A stretch of DNA of 64,000 nucleotides from Plantago major (taxonomy: Eukaryota > Streptophyta > Magnoliopsida > Lamiales > Plantaginaceae): NCBI GenBank assembly GCA_026545765.1, contig CM048844.1, forward strand, positions 5,954,524 to 6,018,523, in the 5' to 3' direction. This document shows positions 25,030 to 36,643 of this stretch, one piece after another. Each line of letters starts with the position of its first letter. The stretch's first letter is position 1. Below the pieces are notes generated by a model. It ran no database searches. It was not told the DNA's origin and was given only the letters and a program-made list of their open reading frames with translations. The translations under genes and the position numbers were made by a program.

Positions 25030-27529
25030 CTAGCTAGCTAGCCAGCTAGTTTCTTAATTAATCTTCTACATTTTCTTTGTTCTTTCTTTTGAGTGATTGA
25101 GTCTATTTGTGTGGTCATTTTGTTCGTGTAGAAGGTGTTATGGAATGAATAAAGCAAATGAACTCTTTTTATGGTGGTCTCTTAACTCTTATGAGTTTGC
25201 ATCGAAGCTAATTAGATGTCATCAACAATTTATGCGCTTGTGAATGAACCTATTTAGCTATGGTGACCAATTTAAGATATACCCCAATAGTATAATGGAA
25301 ACTTGTTGAAGTTAATGTCAACAACGTGTTAGTTATAATAATCAAAGACTCCATTAGAGAAACTCATGCAAGCTTAAAGCACATATAGTTCTTCAATGTA
25401 CATTTGATTATTCCTATTATGTTTGTTGAGTTCATTGCACATTCATTTAGCGCTTGATGCAATTATAGTGTACTCGGTTTCAATCTAGTTTATTCTCCCG
25501 TTGAGCCATGACCCGTTATATACTGTGTTTGGCTCAATCATTCGATTTAGCAAACATTTCATGAATGGCTTAATTATCATATAGCTAGAAGATATGTTAG
25601 GGGTGTTATCATTTATCAATATCACATCATCTCACTTTTGTCGCGTATCATGCCAATCCCATACATAAAACCGATAATAGTATGTGATATGTGCTGTTAC
25701 CGTAGCATCTCAAAATCCGTTGCAACTTTACGTGTATATGTAATGTATCCGCAACTACTCGATCCAAATTCTGCTCACCATCGGTGTGAGATGATGAAAG
25801 AGATCTCATGATTAAATTCTAGCGAATCTGCGCGCGTAGAACAAGAGCTAACATACTTTGGTCATCTGTGGACTGATGGTGATGGTAAATTTGTGTTGCA
25901 ATTCACGTTTGAGCTGAATCGTTTAATTTGTTCGGCTAGTGTCATGCAGTTTTAGACTTTGAGGGATCATTGGACTCAGCCCTATTTAATCGGGCTACTC
26001 TTAATTGAAAGGCCCATTTTGGAAACCGAAGAGACATCGGATTTTCAACTCAGGTGAATGGCTTCATCCGTCCCAATTAATTCGTTCAGTTTTGACCTGA
26101 TTATTTATTTGATAATATATTAACCTTAATTGTAATGGTGAAATGTTCGATTAAATAATGAAACTGAACTTTCATTACATAGTTTAACACTTTAATGGTA
26201 CATTTCAGCATTACGAATTAAATTAATTTGTAATCAAATTTAAAGTTGGTTGATCGAAAACAACATCTGAAAGCTTAAACAAAAAATGGATATTTTTACT
26301 TATTCCATTTTCTCAACGAACCTCACTGTTTGATATGATTGTATGTATACTTACTCAATAGATATACCTTTTGAAGAATGAAATGGGGTAAAGGTGTCTT
26401 TAAGACAATCCAAAGGATCGGATTATGCTAATCCTTTTCATTACATTTAAAAGTGAGTGAAGTAATCAAATGCATGTCGTCATTTGCAATATGATGAAGG
26501 TAAACAAGTCGTCTCATGAATTCACGAGGGTAATTCCACAGTAATTATTGATTCTTCCAAATTTACGGACAAAAACATGGATTTTGTTCCAACCATAAAG
26601 CAAATCTCGTGAAGCCTGAGAACAAGCATATTGTTTTTTTTTTGGCACATACTAATATATAATACACCTGTAAATTAGAATAATTTAGAAAATATATGGT
26701 TGAACAAATAAAAGTATGTAAAACATTGAATAAAATGTAGATTATGGTTGAAATTGGAATAAATGAGATTTAAATTGAGATTTTGAGATTGAGACCGAGA
26801 AGTAGTATATCTCGTGAAGCTCTAGACGAGAAGAGCATCGATCTTGTCCAAGGATTATGACATGAAGGTTTCTTAAAAGCCTTCATATCTACACATATTT
26901 AATTATATAGCCTAGCTAGCTACTACTTTTTTTGGTAAATCAAGATAATGCGCTGCATCGGCCAAACCATATCTACTTTATTCCATCTCAAGGTCCAATC
27001 GGATTTTAATCATTCGACATGATTTAGAGTGTGTTTATTACGAGTTTATGAGTTATAGACTATAGTATAACATAAGATTTTACTTATACGAGATGATTTA
27101 CATGGTGTTCACTTTAAATGAGATCAGATCTTACTTATATTACATGATTTACATGGTGTTTAGTACGAATTTACGAGATACTTCCACCGTCTCACAGAAC
27201 TTACATATATATAACATATGACGTGATTTATATGATGTCTAATTACCACTTGTCCCTTCCAAATTTTATATATTTTTAGCTTTTTATCCCTCCTAAATTT
27301 AAGATTTTCGCGCCCCGTATTGTTTTCTTGTAATAATTGAAGATATTTTTGGCGAATGAAATTTTAATTAACTTATAAAATTATCTGGTCTTTAGAATTT
27401 TTAAAAGTATGTATATAGTAGCCCATGTGATGCTTATCTTTATTTTCATTTTTTCTCTTCTTGTTTTGAGTAGCTGCAATGATTAAATTGATACGGGTAT
27501 AGATTTAAATAGGTCGCCAAGGAATGTGA

Positions 27530-27534
<5 letters not shown>
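25030..27534. other. Intergenic DNA, no gene seen
   Basis: The first 150-200 bases are probably the LBD 3' UTR, with AATAAA-like signals near 25145. Beyond that there is only AT-rich sequence with short repeated phrases such as the TTACATGGTGTT motif near 27100-27160. No coding frame is supported. Confidence 0.5.

Positions 27535-27604
<70 letters not shown>
27535..27604. repeat. (AT)n microsatellite
   Basis: About 35 uninterrupted AT units. It is likely to be length-variable and prone to assembly error. Confidence 0.97.
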
Positions 27605-27608
<4 letters not shown>

Positions 27609-28176
27609 ATGCATTCTTGAAAGTACGTTAGTACGATGATTTATATGCAAGAACATTATGCGGGAAGATTATCATGGATTAATTAAAGAGTTCATCGATC
27701 GTAGGACTACAAATATTGAAGATTCTGATCCTGTGCTTAAATCTTTAATTTTGCTTCCTTGTTTAATTAGATTTGCAGTGGAATAAACAGACATTTAATC
27801 CCTATGTGGATTGTGGAGGATATATGGCTAGCTAGCTTCAACACGAAGAACAAACATTAGTACTATATTATAAATTCGATCAACTTATCTTTTATATATA
27901 TATATGTTCAATCTATTCATTACACATTAGCTATGAATAGATCTATTGGTGGATGGGATGATGATGGGACGTTGATTTCGGTCCATCACGATCCCGTCTT
28001 AGCGAGCGTTAGTGTGAATCTAAAGTCACGGAACGTCCAATTGTATTTATCCCTATTATTTAATTTACTTATTTTATTATTTCAATTAATTGGCCCATGA
28101 CTGTAGATTAGGAATAAAGGCCTACGGCCCGTAGATTAGGAGAACAGGCCTTCGGCCCATTGGTAAATCCTAGTTA
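27605..28176. other. Intergenic DNA with a short GGCCC-rich repeat
   Basis: No gene. At 28091-28165 an imperfect direct repeat (GTAGATTAGGA...GGCCT.CGGCCC) occurs twice in tandem. Confidence 0.5.
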
Positions 28177-28808
28177 GGCTCTGTTCTTTTCAACTGAAAT
28201 TTACTGAACTGAAACTGAAATGAACTGAAGAAATTACATTTGTCCCATTTTTTAATAATAATGAATACTACATCCGGTCCATTAATAAATTCGTAAGGAA
28301 ACTTTTTACGGGCGTTGATCAATTACTGCAAATTAATTACAAAAAGAATATAATAAAATTATATTATAAAAATAAATTAAGTATATTTGACTAACATAAC
28401 TTTGTTTTATACTTTTTTGTGCGTAATTTGTAGAGTTTGGTTTGACTTTAGTTTGGTATAACTTGTTTTTTATTTATTAAGTTTGAGAAAAAACTCAACG
28501 TATGCTTCTGAGTTTACTTCTATTGTTTTAATATCTTCCAATAAAAGAACATGTCGATTTTTTGTTAGAGATGTACGTACAAAGTATGTGAACCAGTTTG
28601 AATGGTACTCTCAGGTTCCTGTAGTTTATTATCTTAACTCAACTTTTACGGTAGAATATAAGGGTAATTCGAATCGTAACTATACTTTTTATTTCATTGA
28701 TCTACTAAAAGTCGTGTTAAAAAGAAAGAAAGAAAAATGTTGAAAATATCTCAATTGGATAAATTTTCTTATTTTCCTCGTACAAAAGATGGGTTGTGTA
28801 AATAAATG

Positions 28809-28848
<40 letters not shown>

Positions 28849-28932
28849 TTAATGAACTGAAGAGAGGCGAATCAAGATTTGAATCAATCGAATCGAATTA
28901 ACTGAATCGAATCGAACGAAGAAAAATGAGCC
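28177..28932. mobile_element. Probable Tourist/PIF-Harbinger-like nonautonomous element
   Basis: A 3-bp TTA flanks both ends (28174-28176, 28933-28935). The termini GGCTCTGTTCTTTTC and the complement of the right end, GGCTCATTTTTCTTCG, match at about 12 of 15 positions. Inside are ACTGAACTGAAA-type subterminal repeats near both ends, which also occur at 32890-33010. An 86-residue open frame at 28483-28743 resembles nothing known. No transposase is recognised. Confidence 0.55.
28810..28848. repeat. (AAT)n microsatellite
   Basis: About thirteen ATA/AAT units inside the Tourist-like element. Confidence 0.95.
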
Positions 28933-28935
28933 TTA

Positions 28936-29570
28936 GGAGACACTGGTATTTATATCAGAAACCCTAGTTGTATTACTCAGTTATTGATTATTGATGAAGT
29001 CTTTAGTCGTTGCATAAACGTGTTTACCGTGAAAGCGTGTTACGTCATTAAATTTCTATTTTTGTAATTGATTTTTCCTCTTTTCTTCTAATTCGTGCCA
29101 AGATGTCTATTGGAGACCTACGGATTACCAGTTGGAACGAACGTTTGAGGAGATGGTCTATTTTTGGTGTTTCATATCCATCCAGACTACTCCATTTGTA
29201 CCCGATTAAATGTCAAATATTTTATACCTATAAATGTGATATTTTATATAAAGTATGATATTCTAGTCACTAGTCATGTAGTGTCATGCATGAAACACTA
29301 CCAACAAACATTGAACGGTCTGCCACTTGAGAAGATCAATATTCTTCTCAAACCCAACCTGATTTTCCGCTCATGCAAATGGCTCGTTACTGTCCCATAT
29401 AGGCCATAGTATTACAATGAAGAATTATTATTTTGACATATGAAAATTTTAAACTGGTGCTTTTCATTTAAAAATTTCATTACTAATCCTCATTAATTTA
29501 AGTTTCTGAAATATTATTTTCTCACCCATTACTTTCACTCAATTGTATGAAATAACGTTTTGATTATGAT
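28936..29570. other. Intergenic DNA, no gene seen
   Basis: No recognisable gene. An 81-residue open frame at 29164-29409 has no domain. The text at 28940-29150 (AAACCCTAG, then a T-rich stretch) is vaguely LTR-like, but no ends are visible. Confidence 0.4.
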
Positions 29571-29584
29571 TAGGGTATTAGGGA

Positions 29585-30040
29585 ATCAAGCCGCTCACGA
29601 GCTACTCGCGAAAAAGTCCGGTCAATGCTCAGATCGAGCTCGAGATCAGTCAACGCAAGCTTGCTCAAGCTCGCAAGCTCGTCTCATTGTCGAGCTTGAA
29701 TCGATCACCCTGACAAAATGATAGAAACTCGCGAGCTGCTCGTGAGCAATAATTAATTTAATATATATAATTAAATTTATTTATTTACATATACATAAAT
29801 AAAAAGTAAAAACCCTAGTTCCTAACTTAAGTTATATAAAAATCAAAACTGTTTAAAATTTTGGAAAAAATGAGTTTATTTTCGAGCTCTAACGAGTCGA
29901 GCGCTTACAAGCAAAAGCAAGTCGAGCTAATTAATAACGAGTCGAGCGCAACTCGATATTTTAATGAGCCGATCACGAGCACGATTATAAAAAGCTCGAC
30001 GATCACGAAGACGCGAAATTAGCGATCACGATCTATTATT
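29585..30040. repeat. GAGCTCG-rich degenerate repeat
   Basis: Two blocks, 29585-29755 and 29880-30030, are full of GAGCTCG, CTCGCGAGC and GAGTCGAGC words in both orientations, separated by an AT-rich middle. The halves are roughly inverted. It resembles a degenerate nonautonomous transposon, but I cannot name the family or fix the ends. Confidence 0.5.
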
Positions 30041-30487
30041 AAAAGTTTCTACCGACTCGTAATGCAAGCATGAGTCTTATGACCAGTCAGATAAATTAGA
30101 CACCGAGTCCAATCACTATTCATATGGATCCACTCTGGCGTCCAGTGTTACAACTTACAATGCTATAGCGAGGTTAATGATCACACCACATTGTTAGGGT
30201 CCCATAAACCGGCCGGCTAATTAATATCGTAAACCAGCTAGAGAGGGAAACCGAAAACAGACAAAATATAACAAAAACACCAAGTTGCTGTTGGAGTACT
30301 ACATAGTCCAAGTTTGGTCATAAAGTGATGCCAATGAGAATCTTTTACAAAATCTATCACAGCACAAATTTCCCATTAATGATACGAAAACCAAACTTTA
30401 TGAGTGCAAACAAGTGAACAACAATAATTAATTCACATCACTCTCACCAACCGTCCAATTTCTTAATGTCAAAATCAGAAAGTAGTA

Positions 30488-30733
30488 CTCCCTCCGTTAT
30501 TTACTTCTTTTTAAAGGTTTACTTTTTTTCATTTTGAATTTTTTTTAAAATTTAACGTTTCATTTTTAGAAAATTCAATGTCTCTACTATTAATCTTTTA
30601 AACACTCTCTTTCATACTTTATCTATTCTATCACTTTTTCATTTTACTTTTTATCAATTACTTAATATTTTATTTAATTTCCTTAAAATTTACACAAAAC
30701 TAAAATGTAAACCTTGTAAAAGAACGGAGGGAG
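30488..30733. mobile_element. Stowaway-type MITE (2)
   Basis: Ends CTCCCTCCGTTATTTACTTC and GAACGGAGGGAG are inverted copies. TA duplications lie at 30486-30487 and 30734-30735. It is AT-rich and non-coding. Confidence 0.85.
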
Positions 30734-30735
30734 TA

Positions 30736-33063
30736 CAACCTTAGGGAAAAAAAATTAATTAAAAAACAATACACTTTTTTGTTGTTGATCATATTATAAC
30801 ATTGTTAAATGTGTGGTTAGGATTGATTATTGGTAAATATGAAGAGACAATCATACCCTTATCCAATATCAATTACGAAATTCATTATGAAGACATCACT
30901 TAAGCTAGAGTAAATGTAAAATATAACTGTAGACACATATCGATATTTTTTCATACGTATGTCAGTGTCAATACATACATATGTCTGAAGCATTAACGGA
31001 CATGTTCAAAATCTGAGACTTGTAGACACATATCAGTACCATTTCAGACATATGTTAGTAGAGATGCTGATATGTTCAGAATCTCCATTTGTAGACTTGT
31101 TTATCAACAGATTAAACCTGAAGTGTGAAGTTTTGTATCAACAAAACAATCTAGACAATGAGCAAAATTGTATGCAATATTGAATATATTAATTGATGTT
31201 TTAATTAAGATGGTTTTGGTAAGTTTGAATTGCAAAATTTAAGATCAAGGGCATGGATGGAAAATCAATTATGAGTTTGTACTAGAATCACTAAAATTTA
31301 TTTGGGTGATCCACAGTCAATAAAAAATTATAAAGTTGTACTCCTTAAAACATTCCCCTTATTTAATTTGTCTTCATATTACAATTACAACTGCATAATC
31401 AGATGGACCCTAATCAGATTACAACTGCATAATCAGATTACACCTTAAATTCCTTTACTGTTGTTTAGAAATGAATTATTCTCATGTACTACAATTCTAC
31501 GGTTATAATGATTCTAGCAAGTTTGTTATAAAGAAATAAATCAATCAACTTGGTACTTCTTGGTTACGGGCTACTATTATCATATCTGATAAACCGTGTT
31601 AAAAGTATGGATTCTTGATGATCCACTACTGAAAATATCCGTGGAGGATTTAATTTCATTTATGTGTCTGATTTTATAACTTAAAGAAAACAAGGCCTAG
31701 CTAAGCCGTGTAGTATATGTTTTAGAAGCATTTTGTATTAGCATGTATACACCACATCGTTATCTTCTTAAGCTATGTTTACCACTAACTTTTCAATTAG
31801 CTTTTGAGCTTTATGGGCTTTTTTTAACCATTGAATAATAAAAAACTCGTTACGTGAACGCACAGCTTCTTAAATCAGCTAGCTAATTGAAAAGCTACTC
31901 AAGTTAGCTTCTTTTTTTTTTTAAAAAAAAAACTCCTTCTTATCTTTTCATTCCGAAAATATCCCTAACCTAAATTACAAAAAAGAAAAACCACAAAAAA
32001 GGTTTTTGAATTCTAGACTTATATTTTATATTGTTGAAACCTTTGTTATACATTTTATGTATTTGTTTAATTGCAATTAGCATAAGGATTAATGCATCCG
32101 CATCTATTTAAAATGCACACATGTATAGTACACAATAATTACTGATTTTTTTCCTTATTAAGTTAGAATGCTCAACGAATATTTATTTCAACTTCTGATA
32201 AGTTTTAATGATGTTATTAAAGTGGCGGTAAAAAGTACATTGAATATATATTAGAATAATTAGACAAAAATGTGATGTACTATTATTTAAAAAAATATAG
32301 ACTAATAATACGATGGGAAAGGGTAAAGAAAATAAAAATAAGAGTAATGTCATTTCATGTCATTTTACAAATTAAAATACCAGCTAGCTTATCAGCTAAT
32401 TTGCCAAACACCTACATTAAAATCAACTAGTTAATCCGCTACCTAATCAGCTAGTTTATTAGCTATCTATTCAGCTACCAGCTAGCTGAGATTTTCAGCT
32501 TAGTTATTCTTCTTGATCATGAAGGAAAAGAGATGATATATATTCTTGCAAAACATTTCGGAATATTCCTTTACGAAATTGTGATATAAACTTTTGAGAA
32601 ATACGAGATCGACTACCACATGTTTAACATTACAAAAAATAATTAGATAATTACTCCTCTCTCTTGAACGGTACAGCCAGGCCATTTACTCTTACGAGCT
32701 TTTTTATATGAACTTTTAGTTGATTAAATCTCAATTAGAGTTATTGCACGGAGTATTGAGTTATTGCACGGAGTATTGGATGTTAGATCAGTGTAGTTGT
32801 GGTATAAAAGCGCTACTCGAAAATCTTTAAGTGATAACTAGGTTAACGAAAATGTCACATTTCATATTGAGATGGAGTATATACTAAGCTTACGGAACTG
32901 AACTAAACTGATATGAACTGAAGTGAACTAAACTAATATATATAATTTGAACTGAAGTGAATTTATTTATAGTATAAAAAACAACTAAGCAGAACTGAGT
33001 TAAACTGAAATTAATGAGTTTTTAGAGACTTCATTAATACTAATTAATGTGATCAATTATTCA
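30736..33063. other. Intergenic DNA with minor duplications
   Basis: No gene is seen. A roughly 90-bp imperfect tandem duplication (TGTAGACACATATC...) spans 30931-31100. A degenerate element rich in CAGCTAGCT and AATTAGCTTTT words spans about 31770-32500; its outer texts GCTATGTTTACC and GCCAAACACC hint at a hAT-type MITE. A perfect 20-bp tandem duplication lies at 32738-32777. Confidence 0.5.
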
Positions 33064-33293
33064 ATTATTATTATTATTTTTTTGGATGACGTTGGGAACC
33101 CGCAGCCGCTATCCTTCGGGTGCGCACTGGGTAAACCCCACGGACTAACGCAATAGACTACAAACCACGAAAACCAAGTTAAACCGCAACAAGTTGCGAC
33201 AGGCTCAGACTCAGAAGGCATGAATCACATAAATTCGCTCCCCATGGGGTTTGAACATGTCACCAAGATGATATTCTCCTCCCTTTTAACTAA
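33064..33293 (-). mobile_element. tRNA-derived SINE
   Basis: Read on the minus strand, a box B-like GTTCAAACCCC lies near the 5' end. It is followed by a GC-richer body (GTCCGTGGGGTTTACCCAGT, GCGCACCCGAAGGATAGCGG), which stands out from the AT-rich surroundings. The body ends in an A-rich (AAT)n tail at 33064-33090. That order fits a SINE. Box A is degenerate and the target duplication is not obvious. Confidence 0.6.
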
Positions 33294-33297
33294 ATTA

Positions 33298-33468
33298 CTC
33301 CCTCCGTCCCACAACAAATGTCACATATTCCATTTATATATGTCCCACTATAAATGTCACATTTCCACAACGTTTACAACCCATGTGCATTTGTCCCCTA
33401 ACATTTACACTGCACATTAATCTTCGTGTTCAAAAGTAAATGTGACATTTGTTCTGGGACGGAGGTAG
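33298..33468. mobile_element. Stowaway-type MITE (3), in the BAHD promoter region
   Basis: Ends CTCCCTCCGTCCCACAACAA and TTGTTCTGGGACGGAGGTAG are inverted copies, flanked by TA (33296-33297, 33469-33470). A CAAATGTCACAT word repeats inside. It ends 227 bp before the BAHD start codon. Confidence 0.88.
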
Positions 33469-33695
33469 TATTCAATTATGTCATACCACGTAACAAATGT
33501 GACAAATTCTCGCATAGTGTATTGAACTATAGAGTATGAAACTGGATACCACGTTGTGTATTAAAGTCTATTTTACTTCCCTACCATTTATTAATAAACC
33601 TGATATAGGCATCTGAGGACTATAAGTATTGCACTTTCCTCTTCCCATTAGTAAAGAAAAAGGACCAAAATTCAAACCCACAAAAGAAACCAAAC

Positions 33696-35018
33696 ATGTC
33701 ATCAAGCTCTATAACTGTGCACGTAAATAAAGCTGTACTGATCAAACCATCGCAGCCAACTCCAAACCACATTCTCAGCCTCTCCGCCTTAGATTCCCAA
33801 CTTTTCGTCCGTTTCACTTTCGAGTACTTACTAGTCTACAAACCACACCAAGATCTTAGAAAAGCCGAAACAATCGCAAACCTTAAATCATCTCTAGGCC
33901 ATGCCCTTGTGCCTTACTATCCCTTAGCCGGGCGGGTGAAGGAACGTGCCGATGGTACTGGTTTGGAGGTCACTTGTCACGGCCAAGGTGCGATTTTTAT
34001 AGATGCGGTCTCCGATTCTAGTGTTTCCGAATTCGAGGCAGCTCCGAAATGTGTGGCACATTGGAGGAAATTCCTGGCCTTACATGTGGCGGATGTTCTT
34101 AAAGGAGCTCCGCCACTAGTAGTGCAGCTTACTTGGCTCTCGGATGGAGGTGCCACACTGGCAGTCGGGTTCAATCATTGCTTGTGTGACGGGATAGGTG
34201 GCGGTCAATTTCTTAACTCGTTCGCGAAGTTGGCATCGGGTAAGTGTGGACTTGGTGATCAGTTGAGTCCGAGTCAGAGTCCAACTTGGAGTCGTCATCT
34301 TTTAGATGTTGTTGATCCGTTTGGGATGGGTGGTGGTGAGTTGACGAGTTATTCAGGTCATCCGGAGTTTAAAAGTGTCCCGGATGTTTGTGGTTTTATG
34401 TCGCGTTATGTACAAGAGAGGTTGATTCCGACATCGATAACTTTTAGTAAAGTCCAGATATACGAGTTGAAGAAGGTGTCCAAATCTACTTGCACGTCCT
34501 TCGAAGTCATTTCGGCTCTTGTTTGGAGAAGTTGGGTAATAGCAATGGACTTACCATGTAGTCAAATTGTAAAGTTAGTATTCAGCGTAAATATACGAAA
34601 ACGAGTCAAACCGAGTCTACCCAATGGTTATTATGGGAATGCATTTGTCTTAGGTTGTGCGCAAACAAATGTAAAAGACTTGATCGTCAAGGGGTTGGGT
34701 CACGTGATTCAATTGGTTAGGGAAGCGAAGGAAAGAGTCAGGGAAGAGTACGTGCGAGAAGTCGTGGAAGCAGTGAGTACGAGTCGAGCAAGCGTTGACT
34801 CGATTGGCGTATTGGTATTGACTCAATGGTCAAGGCTAGGGCTGGAGAGCATCGATTTTGGTGTGGGTAAGCCCGTTCAAGTTGGACCGGTGTGTTGTGA
34901 CAAGTATTGTATGTTACTGCCAGTATCTGACCAAAAGGACGCAATCAAAGTCAACTTAGCTGTTCCTGACAGTGCCGTTGACCGATATTTGCAATTCTTG
35001 AAGAGCGACTATATATGA
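33696..35018 (+). CDS. BAHD acyltransferase (HXXXD family), HHT/ASFT-like
   Basis: An intronless frame of 440 residues, the usual family length. The catalytic HXXXD motif is HCLCD at residues 161-165. The second conserved motif, normally DFGWG, is DFGVG at 387-391, so the usual tryptophan is a valine. Other family marks are QPTPNHILSLSALDSQ near residue 20, YYPLAGRV at 74-81, CTSFEVISALVWR at 266-278 and LPNGYYGN at 308-315. BAHD enzymes move an acyl group from acyl-CoA to an alcohol or amine in the cytosol. The text is closest in my memory to omega-hydroxyacid/fatty alcohol hydroxycinnamoyl transferases, which act in suberin and cutin formation; the substrate is an inference. TATAAGTA at 33620-33627 could be the TATA box. 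Confidence 0.93.
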   Translation: MSSSSITVHVNKAVLIKPSQPTPNHILSLSALDSQLFVRFTFEYLLVYKPHQDLRKAETIANLKSSLGHALVPYYPLAGRVKERADGTGLEVTCHGQGAIFIDAVSDSSVSEFEAAPKCVAHWRKFLALHVADVLKGAPPLVVQLTWLSDGGATLAVGFNHCLCDGIGGGQFLNSFAKLASGKCGLGDQLSPSQSPTWSRHLLDVVDPFGMGGGELTSYSGHPEFKSVPDVCGFMSRYVQERLIPTSITFSKVQIYELKKVSKSTCTSFEVISALVWRSWVIAMDLPCSQIVKLVFSVNIRKRVKPSLPNGYYGNAFVLGCAQTNVKDLIVKGLGHVIQLVREAKERVREEYVREVVEAVSTSRASVDSIGVLVLTQWSRLGLESIDFGVGKPVQVGPVCCDKYCMLLPVSDQKDAIKVNLAVPDSAVDRYLQFLKSDYI

Positions 35019-35404
35019 TACTAGGTTTAAAAGAATAGTATGCTTGTTGCTGGCATTTTGACGGAGATAAAGTGCATATTTTAGAAAACACAACATAGTT
35101 CACATTAAAATGATTTCAAGAGTTAACCATATTCAAGTGTATGTAGGAGTTTTTCAATAATGAGTCGAGAATGAAGAATGGTTCCTCTCCACTCGACCGA
35201 CTCGACTCAATAAGGGTTGAATCGGCTCGACCCGATAAGGACTTGAACTCGACTCATTTAATAAGACTTATTATATTAAAGTTCATGTTACTTATCTACA
35301 CATTTAATGTCACATATTATAAAGTTTACTTGAATCATTCATATTTATTTAAGACGAAACATTAGTCATTCAATTGAAACCCTATATTCAACTAGTTTAT
35401 GGTT
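35019..35404. other. BAHD 3' flank
   Basis: Probable 3' UTR followed by AT-rich DNA. A GACTCGACTC-type short repeat lies at 35190-35260. No gene. Confidence 0.5.
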
Positions 35405-35407
35405 CGT

Positions 35408-35815
35408 CACTACAAGAAAATTGCCAAATAGTGATGGAATTTAGTGACGTAACTATTCCATCACTGATTAGTGATGGATCAGTGACGAATACGTGACGGA
35501 TTACGACATTCATAAAAATTGTGACGAATGTAGTGACGGAATAGCGACGGATTTTTTCGATGCTTTAATCCCTCACAAATCCCTCAGTAGTCTGTCACTG
35601 AGTAGTTGGCCGGTTAATTTCTTGACAGACCAGTGACGGATTAAATTTCAATTATAAATGTTATATATTTTAATTAAATAGTGACGGAATATTCCGTCAC
35701 TATTACAGTGACGAAATATACCGTCACTGATCACCAAAAATAGTGACGGAATGTCACTGAATAATCAGACCATTTAAATGGTCTTACATTGTCAGTGACG
35801 GAAATATTCTGTCAC
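35408..35815. repeat. CACTA left terminal and subterminal repeats
   Basis: Many copies of AGTGACGGAA/TTCCGTCACT occur in both orientations, some forming palindromes such as AGTGACGGAATATTCCGTCA. These are the usual binding sites for the TNPA-type protein of the same element. Confidence 0.9.
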
Positions 35816-36643
35816 TAATATTTAAAATTAAAAAAAAAATCAATGGCTTAAACCTAACCTAAATTCCCAAATCATTCATTCACTCATCTCGTATGCCTCC
35901 TCCTTACCGCGCCTCTGATCTCCCCACCACCGCGCCTCTCCTCCTCCCCACCACCGCGCTGCCTCCTCACCACCACGCCTCTCCTCCTCCCCACCACCAC
36001 TGCCTCCTCCTCACTGCGTTCCTCCTCACCACCGCGCTCCTCCTCCTCCTCCTCCTCCTCACATCACGCGCTCCTCCTCACCGTTCTCAACTGCTCACGA
36101 GGTTTGCTGGTCCTCTTCATCACCGTTGTCTGCTACTTACGAGGTCTGTTGGTCCTCCTCCTCACTATTGCGCCTCTCCTTCTGCTGTTGCTCTCTTCGA
36201 TTCCTCCTCGATCTAGGTATGTTCTTGTTTCTTGTCCTATACTATATGTTCGTGTTTCTCTGCCCCTCTTTATGTTTATGCCTATTGTTATTGATTAGTG
36301 CAATTCAAGTTTTATCAAGCTAGATGGTTGAACTAGCCTGATTTGCCATGTATATTTTTTTCGATTCTTGAAAATGTTACCAACTGTATGAAGAGTTACC
36401 AAATGTGTGAACTGTGAAGAGTGTATTATGTTTGAGAATAGAAGGTAACTGTAGGAGATAAAAAATTGAGAAGCTGTGGAGATATTGTTAGTGCAATTTA
36501 TGACTTTAATAAGCATCCATTTTATCCACTTTACATTGGCAAATGAAGTTACTGCTAGAATCTAAGGATCCCATTTTATCCACTTTACTGTTTACTTTAT
36601 TCTTCAGTTTTCGAAGAGGGTTTAAATTTGATTTGATAAAGAA

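Noticed and set aside
28483-28743. 86-residue open frame inside the Tourist-like element
   Set aside because: No similarity to PIF/Harbinger transposase or to any family I know; likely chance.
35893-36216. Pro/Leu/His-rich 107-residue protein
   Set aside because: It is a translation of the CT-rich leader of the CACTA element, a low-complexity tract.
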